Assembly (NCBI RefSeq): GCF_003143555.1
Contig: NZ_CP029347.1
Coordinates: 434,001-498,000, forward strand
From: Saliniradius amylolyticus
GTDB lineage: Bacteria; Pseudomonadota; Gammaproteobacteria; Enterobacterales; Alteromonadaceae
Length of the DNA: 64,000 nt
Reading direction: 5' to 3'
The notes under the pieces are model-generated. The model searched no databases. It saw only the letters and a list, made by a program, of their open reading frames with translations, and was not told where the DNA came from. Of this stretch, positions 1 to 8,960 are shown piece after piece. The translations under genes and the position numbers were made by a program. Numbering within the stretch: the first letter of the stretch is position 1; each line of letters starts with the position of its first letter.

Positions 1-471
1 CACTCGTAGTCCTTCGGTGGCGAGCATCATAACCACATCGGAGATGTTGCTTTGCTGTGCAAAAAACTCGGTGTGGCCGCTAAAAGAGATGCCTGCCTCG
101 TTAATGATTCCTTTATGAACCGGACCGGTCACTACGGCATCAAATTCGCCACTGAGATTTTTCTTGCAGGCCTGCTCTAAAGTTTGCACCACATAGTGTC
201 CGTTGCCGGCGTCCAGCTTTCCGGCTGTCACCGGACTAGAGCCGCTAATGGGGTGTATATACAGCTGCCCCGGCCTTGCAGGTTGCCTCTGTTCGGACTT
301 GTAGGGGAGCAGTTCAAGTGGCAAGCCTAATTGGCTGGCCCGCGCTTGCAGCATCGCAGGGTCAGCAAAAGCCACCAATTGAGCGCGCCACTGTTGCTGA
401 ATCAGTTGGATCAGCAAGTCGGGGCCAACGCCGGCGGGTTCCCCCGGCGTTACCGCAATACGAACGGTCAT
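1..471 (-). CDS. pdxA: 4-hydroxythreonine-4-phosphate dehydrogenase PdxA (N-terminal part, runs off the window)
   Basis: PdxA oxidises 4-phosphooxy-threonine in pyridoxal 5'-phosphate synthesis in the cytosol. Read on the minus strand, the frame opens [18 protein letters not shown], the family's typical N-terminus, and continues through [14 protein letters not shown] and SGHTEFFA, where the family's metal-binding His lies. All 157 visible codons are open and the C-terminal half lies beyond base 1. The start is 3 nt after the surA stop, so the two are almost certainly cotranscribed in the lptD-surA-pdxA order known from E. coli. Identification is by motif and by context. Confidence 0.95.
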   Translation of the reverse strand, partial: MTVRIAVTPGEPAGVGPDLLIQLIQQQWRAQLVAFADPAMLQARASQLGLPLELLPYKSEQRQPARPGQLYIHPISGSSPVTAGKLDAGNGHYVVQTLEQACKKNLSGEFDAVVTGPVHKGIINEAGISFSGHTEFFAQQSNISDVVMMLATEGLRV

Positions 472-474
472 GGT

Positions 475-1767
475 TTACTCCACCACCTCTATGTATGCCT
501 GGTCGCGCATTTCTCGCATCCAGCTGTCGGCTTCCTCAGCAAAGCGGCGTTTGAACAGGAGCTGATAGGCTTTGTTTTGACGGCGCTCCTCGGTGGCATC
601 GCTGATACGGCGATCCTGGAGCTGAATGAGATGCCAGCCATGTGTGGAACGAACCGGTTGGCTGTACTGGTCTTTCTCGAGTCTGGCCAGCGCCTGACGG
701 AACTCGGGGACGTAGTTCTCGGGGTCGGCCCAGCCCAGCTCTCCGCCTTTGAGCGCAGAGCCAGGATCCTCTGAGTGTTCTTTGGCCAGTTCTGCGAAGT
801 CTGCCTCACCAGCGATGAGCTGTTCACGGAAGTCTTTCATCATAGTGCGAATTTTTTCTTCGCTCAGGATGACCGAGGGTTTCATTAAAATATGACGGGC
901 CTTAACTTCCTCTACTTCAACGGTTTCCAGTCCCCGGGTGTCCTGGATTTTCAAAATGTGAAAGCCGGCACCGCTGCGAATCGGACCGATGAGTTCGCCT
1001 TTATCTTTGCCTTGCACCGCTTCTGCAAACAGGGTGGGCATGGCGTTGATGTTCAGCCAACCCATATCACCGCCTTCCAGAGCTTTAGAGCCAGAGGAGG
1101 ACGCGATGGCGATTTTGGCAAAATCAGAACCCTGACTGAGCAGATCCAGTACTTTAGCCGCTCGGTCACGCGCGCTTTCAATATCTTCATCGGACGGTTC
1201 CGGTGGGAATCCGATCAGAATATGCCCCAAACGATATTCGGCTTGCTGCTGACCTTGTTCTTTCATTAACTCCACCAGGTTCTGGACTTCCTGCGGGGTG
1301 ATATAGACCCGGCGGCGCACATTCGCACGTCTGACTTCGCCCATGATTAACTGGCGGCGCACCTGCTCGCGGTATTCGTCATAGCTTAAGCCATCTTTTG
1401 CCACTTGGCCGCGCAATTGCGCCAGTGTCATGCCTTGTTCTGCGGCGATATTAGCGATGGTCTGGTCAAGTTGAGGGTCGCTGATTTGCATCCCCATGCG
1501 GTCAGCCATCTGCATTTGCAGATTCTCCATAATCAGGCGTTCGGTGACCTGAGTACGTAAAGCCCGCTCGGAAGGAAGATCCTGACCTGAGGCCAGAGCC
1601 TCTTGCTTGACTTGTTGTAGTCGGCTCTGGATTTCACTTTCCAGTATCACGCCTTGATCGACGATAACCGCGACCTTATCCAGTTCTTTTGGTTGACTGT
1701 GAGCTGTGCTCAGCCACAGTGCGAGAAACGATAATAAGACAACTTTTAATTTCATATCCAACTTCAT
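475..1767 (-). CDS. surA: Periplasmic chaperone / peptidyl-prolyl isomerase SurA
   Basis: SurA escorts unfolded outer-membrane proteins, including LptD, through the periplasm. The 430-residue protein has a signal peptide (about residues 1-24, ending in TAHSQ), an N-terminal chaperone region, and two parvulin domains at about 172-270 (RLGHILIGF) and 283-382 (KARHILMKP), followed by a short C-terminal helix. This is the standard SurA architecture and length. The ATG overlaps the lptD stop by one base (TAATG), which indicates translational coupling. A second ATG four codons in (MKLKVVLL) is also possible and would give a more compact signal peptide. Confidence 0.96.
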   Translation of the reverse strand: MKLDMKLKVVLLSFLALWLSTAHSQPKELDKVAVIVDQGVILESEIQSRLQQVKQEALASGQDLPSERALRTQVTERLIMENLQMQMADRMGMQISDPQLDQTIANIAAEQGMTLAQLRGQVAKDGLSYDEYREQVRRQLIMGEVRRANVRRRVYITPQEVQNLVELMKEQGQQQAEYRLGHILIGFPPEPSDEDIESARDRAAKVLDLLSQGSDFAKIAIASSSGSKALEGGDMGWLNINAMPTLFAEAVQGKDKGELIGPIRSGAGFHILKIQDTRGLETVEVEEVKARHILMKPSVILSEEKIRTMMKDFREQLIAGEADFAELAKEHSEDPGSALKGGELGWADPENYVPEFRQALARLEKDQYSQPVRSTHGWHLIQLQDRRISDATEERRQNKAYQLLFKRRFAEEADSWMREMRDQAYIEVVE

Positions 1768-3980
1768 TATTGATTGACAAAATAAGGCTGTCTGTAACCA
1801 AACAAGCCTTCGTCGAGCAATGAGCGGGCCGAGTCACTGCTGCCCATTCCCTTAAATTCAAATTGTAACGAGATGCCTGACTCGAATTCATTGGTGTTCT
1901 GATGTCCCAACGCATCAAACCGGTTGCTCAAGTAGCGTTGCGCAACCAAGCGTATTGACCAGCAACAGGAATCGTATTGTAGGCCAGTGTAGGTCTCGAT
2001 GGAACGGTGCTGTGTTAAATCATGATACCAGCGTGCTACCCACTGCCAGCGCTTGGCTAAAGGCCAGGCAACGGTAAAACCTGCCTGTTCGATTTCCTCA
2101 TTACCGATGTTTTCGACATACCGGTAAGTCGCTTGCAATAACTTACTGGCGGAGGGCTGATAATTCAGGCTCATGGAGCTTCGTTCCATTGCTTGGTCTT
2201 CCGCACCCAACTGAAGCTCAGTTTGCAGGCTCCAATGGTTGTTGATGCGCCAGTCCAATTCCCCCGCCAGAGCTGAGCGGTCACTGTTCTGCTGAGCATT
2301 TCCCATCTCGGGTGTTTGCAGGTAAAAGATTTGACCAATACTGGCTCGCAATAACTCTGACTCCGATTCATCCATCAGTCGCGAAGTCAAACCTACCGTA
2401 AGGTGATTGGCGTCGCTGATTCGGTCCAGACCCGCAAAGCTCTGGCCTCGGAACAGGCCATCATAATCGTTTAACAAGCGGTTGGTATCGTAAAGACCGA
2501 TTTCTGACTGATCCTCATAGCTGGTATACAGATATTGCATCTTGGGTTCCAGAGTCTGAGTCAGGGACTGACCGGAAAAGTTCAATGTCCGCTCAAAGTT
2601 TATGGCACCGTATAGTCTGGCTTTACCCAAAGTACGGCTGGTATTTTTCGCCAGAGTGGAATCGGCGGCTACATCCTGGTGATAGCGGGTATGTAACACA
2701 CTGACCTCGCCAAGCAGCTCGCCCCATTCGTTGGATAGGGGTAATGATAAAGTTGGCGCTATGTGAAATCGGCTTGCGGCGTGTTTGCCTGGGTCCGGGC
2801 TATCGAAATACGCTAATTCAGAGTGCAGCCCAAAGTGGGCGACAGAACCAAAAGGAACCTGATAGTTGAGCTTGATTTCGGGAAGTGTCCGATAACTCTC
2901 CGGGTGATCGCCGATGATTTCAAAGTCTCGTAACTGCATGTTCAGGCTAAGTGTTTCGGAAAAATAGTCTAGTTTGAGAGTCTGATAAAGGTGAGTGTCA
3001 GCACGGCTATAAAAGTCTGACCCCAGATCCACAATGTAGTTATCGTCGCTGATGTCATTGATATCGGCGCTGAACAACCAGTTCTCTGAGAGTTGGCTTA
3101 AATGAGAGAGCCGGTAAGCGTAACGGGCTTCATTCAGCTCAAAACGACGGTCATTGTCCAGGTATTCAAGATTGAGCTGTCCTTGGTGCTTCCTGGATAG
3201 GTAACGAAATTCGGTCTTAAGCTGCACTCCCCGGTCGGTCATGACCCGGGGGCTTAGGGTTAGATCCATATTGGGAGCAATATTCCAATAATAGGGTTGT
3301 TCGTAACTCAGACCGACACGATCGGAACTGGTAAACTTGGGAAATAACAGACCAGACTGGCGGCGGTCGGTGACCGGAAAACTAAAGTACGGCAGATATA
3401 ACACGGGCACATCGGCGATATACAAGCGGGTGTGTTTGGCTTCCCCCCAAATCTTGCCTGGCGACAATTCCAGACTGCCTGCTTTCAGAGCCCAGTCTTC
3501 CTGGCCTGCCGGACAAGTGGTGAAGGTCACATCATCAAGTACGATACCTTCGCGCTGATTGATGCCGATGGAACCAGCAGCTCCGCGCCCGGGGTAGGCG
3601 GACAGACGATATTGGGTTTGACGAAGGTTTAACCTGCCGGAGTCTGCATCAAGGAAAAGGTCATCACTGGTGACCTCGATCTGGCGATCCCGGTAGCGAA
3701 TATCGCCGGTGGCTCCAAGGAACTGCTCCCGCTTGTTGTAAGTCGCTTGTTGGGCGTGGATCTGCGCATCGCGGCTCTGTATGTCCACATTACCACTAAA
3801 AAATGCCAGAGTATCCTGGTTAATCTGAGCCTTATCGGCGGTAACCACAATATTGGGGTTATCTCCTGCCAGGAGCTCTGGTTCGGATACTGGGGGCACC
3901 GGGCATAAAGGGGCCTCGGCTGCGTGAGACAAACAGCTGGTTAAGAGCAGCAGGGGCACTAGATAACGGAACAGACTCAT
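1767..3980 (-). CDS. lptD: LPS-assembly outer membrane protein LptD
   Basis: LptD is the beta-barrel that inserts lipopolysaccharide into the outer leaflet with LptE. The protein has a signal peptide (MSLFRYLVPLLLLTSCLSHA), an N-terminal LptA-like beta-jellyroll (about 35-170) and a long barrel. The four disulfide cysteines of the family can be recognised: one near the mature N-terminus (APLC), one in FTTCPAGQ, and the adjacent pair in YDSCCWS near the C-terminus. The open frame extends 13 codons further upstream to a TTG, but the ATG directly before the signal peptide is preferred. First gene of lptD-surA-pdxA; djlA is divergent, as in E. coli. Confidence 0.96.
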   Translation of the reverse strand: MSLFRYLVPLLLLTSCLSHAAEAPLCPVPPVSEPELLAGDNPNIVVTADKAQINQDTLAFFSGNVDIQSRDAQIHAQQATYNKREQFLGATGDIRYRDRQIEVTSDDLFLDADSGRLNLRQTQYRLSAYPGRGAAGSIGINQREGIVLDDVTFTTCPAGQEDWALKAGSLELSPGKIWGEAKHTRLYIADVPVLYLPYFSFPVTDRRQSGLLFPKFTSSDRVGLSYEQPYYWNIAPNMDLTLSPRVMTDRGVQLKTEFRYLSRKHQGQLNLEYLDNDRRFELNEARYAYRLSHLSQLSENWLFSADINDISDDNYIVDLGSDFYSRADTHLYQTLKLDYFSETLSLNMQLRDFEIIGDHPESYRTLPEIKLNYQVPFGSVAHFGLHSELAYFDSPDPGKHAASRFHIAPTLSLPLSNEWGELLGEVSVLHTRYHQDVAADSTLAKNTSRTLGKARLYGAINFERTLNFSGQSLTQTLEPKMQYLYTSYEDQSEIGLYDTNRLLNDYDGLFRGQSFAGLDRISDANHLTVGLTSRLMDESESELLRASIGQIFYLQTPEMGNAQQNSDRSALAGELDWRINNHWSLQTELQLGAEDQAMERSSMSLNYQPSASKLLQATYRYVENIGNEEIEQAGFTVAWPLAKRWQWVARWYHDLTQHRSIETYTGLQYDSCCWSIRLVAQRYLSNRFDALGHQNTNEFESGISLQFEFKGMGSSDSARSLLDEGLFGYRQPYFVNQ

Positions 3981-4204
3981 AAATGGATGCGCACTGAGAA
4001 TAATACGTATGAACGGCAACTTAGCTTAAATTAGCAGGCAATTTTAAAGCTTTCGTCTGGTTTTACCAGCGATGACACAAAAAACTCAGGCTTTGTTGTT
4101 TCTAACGTACCACAGTGCGATGAACAGGAGCTGGTTTCCTCGCGGGCAAGCTTTGGTATAGTGGCGTCACTACCGTGCAATGCGAAGATTTAGGAAGGAC
4201 AACA

Positions 4205-5041
4205 ATGCCCTTTTGGGGAAAACTGCTTGGCACTCTGTTTGGCTTTATGTTCGGACGCATCCCTGGTGCCATTCTTGGGTTTATCGTCGGTCATCTTTTT
4301 GATCGGGGCTACAGTCAGGATTTTAATCAAATGGGGGGACTGGGTCGCTTTTTTGGTCAAAGCGACGATTATCAGCGCCAGGCAATTTTTTTCCATGCAC
4401 TGTTTTCTGCCATGGGGCATGTCGCCAAAGCCGATGGTAGGGTGACCCGCGAAGAAATCGACATTGCTTCTGGATTGATGAAGCAGATGGGGCTCGCCGG
4501 AGATACTTTAAAAGAAGCGCAACAGGCCTTTCGAGAGGGTAAAGCCGCAGATTTTCCGCTAATCGATACCCTAAATGAATTCAAACAGTCGTGCTTTTCG
4601 CGCCGCGATGTATTACAGGTGTTTTTAGAAATCCTAATCCAGGCAGCGTACGCCGATGGTCGCCTGGATTCCGCTGAGCAGAGAGTGCTGGAGAAGATTG
4701 CTCAGACTCTTGGCTTTAAACGCCATGAGTTTTCCTACCTGCTATCGGTTTATGAGGCCGAGCAACGGTTTCGTTCCCGGCAGCGCGGCGACGGTCAGCG
4801 GCGGCAACGTCAACAGCGCAGCAGTTCGGACAAACAGAGTTTGAATGATGCGTATCAGATCCTGGGGGTAAAGCCCAGCGATGATATGGCCACCATTAAG
4901 AAGGCTTACCGCAAGCTGATGAGCGAACACCACCCAGATAAACTCATCGCCAAAGGCCTGCCGAAACAGGCCATTGAGCTATCGAAAAACAAGGCTCAGG
5001 ATATACAGGCCGCCTATGAGATGATCAAGCAACAGCGCTAG
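4205..5041 (+). CDS. djlA: Membrane-anchored DnaJ-like co-chaperone DjlA
   Basis: DjlA is an inner-membrane J-protein that stimulates DnaK ATPase. The 278-residue protein has an N-terminal glycine-rich membrane segment (about residues 5-31), a TerB-like helical domain (about 55-150, YADGRLDSAEQRVL), a charged Arg/Gln linker (about 190-210) and a C-terminal J domain with the HPD tripeptide (HHPDKL, near 243). The chosen ATG follows a GGAAGGA Shine-Dalgarno; the frame is open about 10 codons upstream without a better start. Its divergent position to lptD matches the E. coli neighbourhood. Confidence 0.94.
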   Translation: MPFWGKLLGTLFGFMFGRIPGAILGFIVGHLFDRGYSQDFNQMGGLGRFFGQSDDYQRQAIFFHALFSAMGHVAKADGRVTREEIDIASGLMKQMGLAGDTLKEAQQAFREGKAADFPLIDTLNEFKQSCFSRRDVLQVFLEILIQAAYADGRLDSAEQRVLEKIAQTLGFKRHEFSYLLSVYEAEQRFRSRQRGDGQRRQRQQRSSSDKQSLNDAYQILGVKPSDDMATIKKAYRKLMSEHHPDKLIAKGLPKQAIELSKNKAQDIQAAYEMIKQQR

Positions 5042-5044
5042 GCA

Positions 5045-5638
5045 TTAGAATTGCTGAGGGAGCAGAGTGGCCTTTTCGATCACCAGAGGCTCTTTCGGCA
5101 CATCGGTCCAACCGAGTTCAGGGGCGGTATGAGTTTCAACATCCGCCATCTTATCCAAGACTTCAGTGCCTTCCACCACTCGGCCAAAAACGGCATAGCC
5201 CCATTTGCGGCCCGGATCCAGGCTTGGATTGTCGTTCATGTTAAAGTAAAACTGGCGGTTAGCGGTATGCGGGTCTTTCTCGCGCGCCATGGCAATGGTG
5301 TACATTTCGTTTTTGTTGCCACTGCCGGATTCGTTGAAGATAGTGCGAATCGTGGGCTTGGCGTTGTAGTCTTTATCATAGCCGCCGCCCTGAACCACGA
5401 AGTCTTTCACAACTCGGTGAAAAATGGTGCCCTTGTAGCTTCCCCGGGTTACATACAACAGGAAATTGTTGGTAGTGATGGGTGTTTTGATCCTGTCCAG
5501 CTCTACAACGATATTCCCCATATTGGTTTCGATTTTCACCCGGGGGAAAATATCCGCGGGCTGGATTTCAGAGCCATCGCCGATGGCATAGGCGGAGCTG
5601 ACAAGCAGCCAGCACAGGGCGGTTAATAGGATTCTCAT
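5045..5638 (-). CDS. Periplasmic cyclophilin-type peptidyl-prolyl isomerase (PpiA-like)
   Basis: This enzyme catalyses cis-trans isomerisation of prolyl bonds during protein folding. The 197-residue product carries a signal peptide ending near residue 18 (LLVSSAYA), so it should be periplasmic. The cyclophilin fold starts at about residue 34 (VKIETNMGNIVVELD) and contains the catalytic FHRVV at 73-77, VVQGGGY and the NRQFYFNMNDN strand. It converges on djlA with only 3 nt between the two stops. It could equally be labelled PpiA or PpiB-type; the signal peptide favours the periplasmic form. Confidence 0.92.
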   Translation of the reverse strand: MRILLTALCWLLVSSAYAIGDGSEIQPADIFPRVKIETNMGNIVVELDRIKTPITTNNFLLYVTRGSYKGTIFHRVVKDFVVQGGGYDKDYNAKPTIRTIFNESGSGNKNEMYTIAMAREKDPHTANRQFYFNMNDNPSLDPGRKWGYAVFGRVVEGTEVLDKMADVETHTAPELGWTDVPKEPLVIEKATLLPQQF

Positions 5639-5711
5639 AGTACCTCTGGGCGTATCACTGAACTAAAAATGGTAAGATACGGATATATGTACGGATCGCA
5701 AGCCAAAGCCA

Positions 5712-6317
5712 ATGCAAGCATCACTGTTCGGCCCTGAGCCTGTAGAATTGCCCGACGCCACGTTGGATTATTTTCCCGAGGCCTATGATCGGGCACAAGC
5801 CGATGAACTATTGGCTCAGCTAATGACTCAGTTGCACTGGCGACAAGACAGAATCTGTCTGTATGGTAAGAAAGTGAATATTCCCCGGCTGCAGGCTTGG
5901 TATGGGGATTCAAGCGCGAACTACCGCTATTCGGGACTGACGATGCAGCCCAGACCCTGGTTGCCGGTACTGGAGGCGATCAAGCTGCGCTGCGAGAGGT
6001 TGGCTGACTGCAGATTTAACAGTGTCCTGGCTAATTTATATCGGGATGGTAACGACGCTATGGGCTGGCACAGTGATGATGAGCCTGAGCTGGGTAGTCG
6101 TCCTGTGATTGCGTCGGTCAGTTTCGGTGCTGAGCGTGGCTTTGATCTTCGACACAAGAAAACCGGCCAGAAGGTCCGTTTGCCACTGGCTCACGGGAGT
6201 GTGTTAATCATGCGTGGTGATACTCAGAAGTGCTGGCAGCACGGTATGGCGCGAACCAAGAAGATAACCAGCCCCAGAGTCAATCTCACCTTCCGTTGGA
6301 TTCATTCGGTAGAATAA
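5712..6317 (+). CDS. AlkB-like 2-oxoglutarate/Fe(II)-dependent dioxygenase
   Basis: AlkB-family enzymes oxidatively remove alkyl groups from nucleic acid bases. In this 201-residue protein the iron-binding HxD is H120-S-D122 (MGWHSDDE) and the distal His is probably H177 (CWQHGMA). The C-terminal SPRVNLTFRW supplies the two arginines that hold 2-oxoglutarate and substrate. Size and motif spacing fit the short bacterial relatives of eukaryotic ALKBH2/3 rather than E. coli AlkB itself. No Ada operator or LexA box is visible upstream, so damage control is not shown by the sequence. Substrate (DNA, RNA or other) cannot be told from sequence. Confidence 0.9.
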   Translation: MQASLFGPEPVELPDATLDYFPEAYDRAQADELLAQLMTQLHWRQDRICLYGKKVNIPRLQAWYGDSSANYRYSGLTMQPRPWLPVLEAIKLRCERLADCRFNSVLANLYRDGNDAMGWHSDDEPELGSRPVIASVSFGAERGFDLRHKKTGQKVRLPLAHGSVLIMRGDTQKCWQHGMARTKKITSPRVNLTFRWIHSVE

Positions 6318-6453
6318 TTGGCTTGGGATCGGTGACAAAAAATTATATGGCAGCAACTCAATGAGTTACTCTCGAGTCAGTAAAATACGGTGTAGCTTCG
6401 GCAAATAGGCATCTACATTTAGTAATTCCAGAGACGTGATACAAGGGGACACT

Positions 6454-6774
6454 ATGCATATTCAGTCTGTAATTGAAGACAAGCTGAGCGAGCACTTTTC
6501 GCCAGAACACTTGGAGGTGCTTAATGAGAGCCATCAGCACAATGTCGCTGCAGGTTCTGAGACTCATTTCAAAGTAGTGTTGGTGTCTCCCAAATTTCAT
6601 GGTGAGCGACTGATCAACCGCCATCGGGCGGTGAACAAGGTTCTAAGAGAGGAGTTGGCCAATCATATTCATGCTTTGGCGCTGCACACCTACACTGACT
6701 CAGAGTGGCATGGCTTGTATGGTGAAACACCGGATTCTCCGCGTTGTCTTGGCGGTGAGCGTCAAGCCTCGTGA
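6454..6774 (+). CDS. bolA: BolA family protein
   Basis: BolA proteins partner with monothiol glutaredoxins and act in iron-sulfur handling and in morphology and stress responses. The 106-residue protein shows the family core: an N-terminal helix (MHIQSVIEDKLSEHF), the LNESHQHNV segment, HFKVVLVSPKF, and the RLINRHRAVNKVL helix with its conserved Arg-His. The His in ESHQHN and the one in NRHRAV are candidate metal ligands. The ATG was preferred to an in-frame start six codons upstream because the domain begins there. About 270 nt of noncoding DNA follow. Confidence 0.93.
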   Translation: MHIQSVIEDKLSEHFSPEHLEVLNESHQHNVAAGSETHFKVVLVSPKFHGERLINRHRAVNKVLREELANHIHALALHTYTDSEWHGLYGETPDSPRCLGGERQAS

Positions 6775-7040
6775 ATACTGAATAAGGCGTTCAGTAAACA
6801 GGCCCCTTCCGCCAGGGGTCGTCGTCAGGAAGCGGTAGATGAGCGTTCAGTTAAGGCGGCGCATCCAGCGCGGATTCAGGTTTTGTGGACCTTAAAATGA
6901 CCGTCGTTAACGCGTAATCCAATGACCTCCAGAACCGATAACTGACAGCTATCTTTAGCGTTACTTCTGCCGGTTGTTATTCCAATCTCGTTAGTTTTTT
7001 GTTAAAAGCGGTGCATCAATAAATAACAATAACTAACCCC
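6775..7040. other. Intergenic stretch between bolA and the TRAP operon
   Basis: No convincing gene. A weak GC-rich dyad (GGCCCC...GGGGTC, about 6801-6820) lies downstream of bolA and could be a terminator, but it has no U-tract. The last 60 bases before the TRAP operon are A+T-rich and likely carry its promoter; I could not fix -35 and -10 boxes with confidence. Confidence 0.4.
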
Positions 7041-7568
7041 ATGTCCGAAAACACCCCGAAGTTCTGTGTGTTTATCGATCTCTTGCATCGGCGTCTCTGC
7101 CAACTCATCAGTTGGTTTACCCTTTTGATGGTGATCATTGTCTTTGTGGTGGTGGTGCTGCGTTACGGCTTTAATCTTGGATGGATTGCCCTTCAAGAAA
7201 GCGCCATGTATCTCCATGCGGCGGTGTTTATGTTAGGCGCAGCTTATACGCTGCAGGTGGATGAGCATGTCAGGGTTGATATCCTATATCGGCGCATGTC
7301 CCACAAAGGTAAGGCTTGGGTCGATCTGTTCGGCAGCATATTGCTGTTATTGCCAGTAACGGGATTTATCTTCTGGGCCAGCCTGGACTATGTGGCCAGC
7401 TCTTGGCAATTACTGGAGACCTCGCAGGAAGCTGGAGGCCTCCCTTTGGTGTTTGTGCTCAAGTCCTTGCTGCCCTTATTTGCACTCACCCTGTTATTGC
7501 AGGGGGTTGCGATTGCTACCCGGCAGGGCATAGGACTGCGTCTGACATACCGCGAGGAGGCAAGTTAA
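7041..7568 (+). CDS. TRAP transporter small permease (DctQ type)
   Basis: This is the small membrane subunit of a tripartite ATP-independent periplasmic transporter, which uses the Na+ gradient to import organic acids delivered by a binding protein. The 175-residue protein has four hydrophobic segments (about 24-45, 55-73, 95-117 and 137-160) and the family's W-x-x-L-QESAMYLHAAVFMLGAAYTL core (WIALQES followed by the amphipathic helix). Its stop overlaps the start of the large permease (TAATG), so the two are translationally coupled. Confidence 0.94.
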   Translation: MSENTPKFCVFIDLLHRRLCQLISWFTLLMVIIVFVVVVLRYGFNLGWIALQESAMYLHAAVFMLGAAYTLQVDEHVRVDILYRRMSHKGKAWVDLFGSILLLLPVTGFIFWASLDYVASSWQLLETSQEAGGLPLVFVLKSLLPLFALTLLLQGVAIATRQGIGLRLTYREEAS

Positions 7569-8941
7569 TGGAAATCCTCGCTCTGGTTCTTTTTGTCTTG
7601 GTGTGCGTTGTATTAATGCTGGGGTTCCCGGTGGCGTTTTCCCTGGCCGGCACGGCGTTGCTGTTTGCCGGTGTCTGCTCCCTGTTCGGCGCTTTTGAGC
7701 TCAGTTACCTGCAGGCTCTGCCAAATCGCCTATACGGTATCATGACCAATCAAACCTTACTGGCGGTGCCGCTGTTTGTATTTATGGGGGTAATGCTGGA
7801 GAAATCCAGGCTCGCAGAGCAGCTCTTGCAGGCTATGGCTCAGGTGTTTGGCCGCTACAAAGCCGGGCTTGCGGTGTCCGTTATTCTGGTGGGCATGTTA
7901 ATGGCTGCCAGTACCGGTATTGTGGGAGCGACTGTGGTGACCATGGGGTTACTATCCCTGCCTACGATGCTCAAGCGCGGCTATCATCCGGCGTTGGCCG
8001 CTGGCAGTATCTGCGCCACCGGTACCTTAGGTCAGATCATTCCACCGTCCATTGCGTTGGTTCTTTTGGGAGATGTGCTCTCCAGCGCCTATCAGCAAGC
8101 CCAGATTGATATGGGGATTTTCTCCCCCGAGTCAGTGTCGGTAGGGGACCTCTTTGTAGGGGCAATAGTACCGGGACTGATACTAGTGGGGATGTACCTG
8201 ATCTATGTGCTGGGCGTCGGGCTATATAGGCCATCTCAGATCGAGCAGTCCGATGAGGAACAACCGCAGCCATTGTCACTGACGCTCTTATTACAGGCGC
8301 TATTCCCGCCTCTGGCCTTAATGGTGGTGGTGCTGGGCTCCATTCTTGCAGGTCTTGCCACGCCTACAGAAGCGGCCGCGGTGGGGGCTGTGGGCGCACT
8401 GCTGTTAGCAGTAAGTCAGCGCCAACTTAGTATGAAGACCTTAAAAGAAGTGATGATGAACACCACCAAGATCACCAGTATGGTGTTTTTGATCCTCATC
8501 GGAGCCTCTGTTTTCTCGCTCGTATTTCGTGGCCTGGGCGGTGAGGTGCTGATCGAAGACTTTCTTACGGGCCTGCCTGGTGGCGTCTTCACCGCGATGC
8601 TGGTGGTGATGCTGGTGATTTTCCTGCTCGGCTTTATTCTGGATTTTATCGAAATCACCTTTGTGGTGGTGCCTATCATTGGGCCTGTGCTCCTGGCTAT
8701 GGGAATCGACCCCATCTGGTTAGGCATTATGATCGCGGTCAATCTGCAAACTTCTTTCTTAACGCCACCTTTTGGTTTTGCCCTGTTTTATCTGCGTGGG
8801 GTGGCCCCGGCTAGTGTCCCCACCTCACAGATGTATTTGGGCGTGATTCCCTTTATTCTGATTCAGTTACTCTTGCTGGCCATGTTGGCAATCTGGCCGG
8901 AACTGGTTACCTGGCTGCCGGAAACGCTTTACGACCAATAG
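7568..8941 (+). CDS. TRAP transporter large permease (DctM type)
   Basis: This is the transport subunit of the TRAP system. The 457-residue product is hydrophobic throughout, with about a dozen membrane segments and DctM features: GFPVAFSLAGTALLFAG near the N-terminus, LLAVPLFVFMGVMLE, the ATGTLGQIIPPSIALVLLGD loop with its Na+-site-like glycine and proline residues, and ATPTEAAAVGAVGALLL. The start is the ATG overlapping the small-permease stop; a longer upstream frame is only a shadow inside dctQ. Substrate specificity is set by the binding protein encoded next. Confidence 0.95.
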   Translation: MEILALVLFVLVCVVLMLGFPVAFSLAGTALLFAGVCSLFGAFELSYLQALPNRLYGIMTNQTLLAVPLFVFMGVMLEKSRLAEQLLQAMAQVFGRYKAGLAVSVILVGMLMAASTGIVGATVVTMGLLSLPTMLKRGYHPALAAGSICATGTLGQIIPPSIALVLLGDVLSSAYQQAQIDMGIFSPESVSVGDLFVGAIVPGLILVGMYLIYVLGVGLYRPSQIEQSDEEQPQPLSLTLLLQALFPPLALMVVVLGSILAGLATPTEAAAVGAVGALLLAVSQRQLSMKTLKEVMMNTTKITSMVFLILIGASVFSLVFRGLGGEVLIEDFLTGLPGGVFTAMLVVMLVIFLLGFILDFIEITFVVVPIIGPVLLAMGIDPIWLGIMIAVNLQTSFLTPPFGFALFYLRGVAPASVPTSQMYLGVIPFILIQLLLLAMLAIWPELVTWLPETLYDQ

Positions 8942-8960
8942 CTCATTTTAAGGACTCATT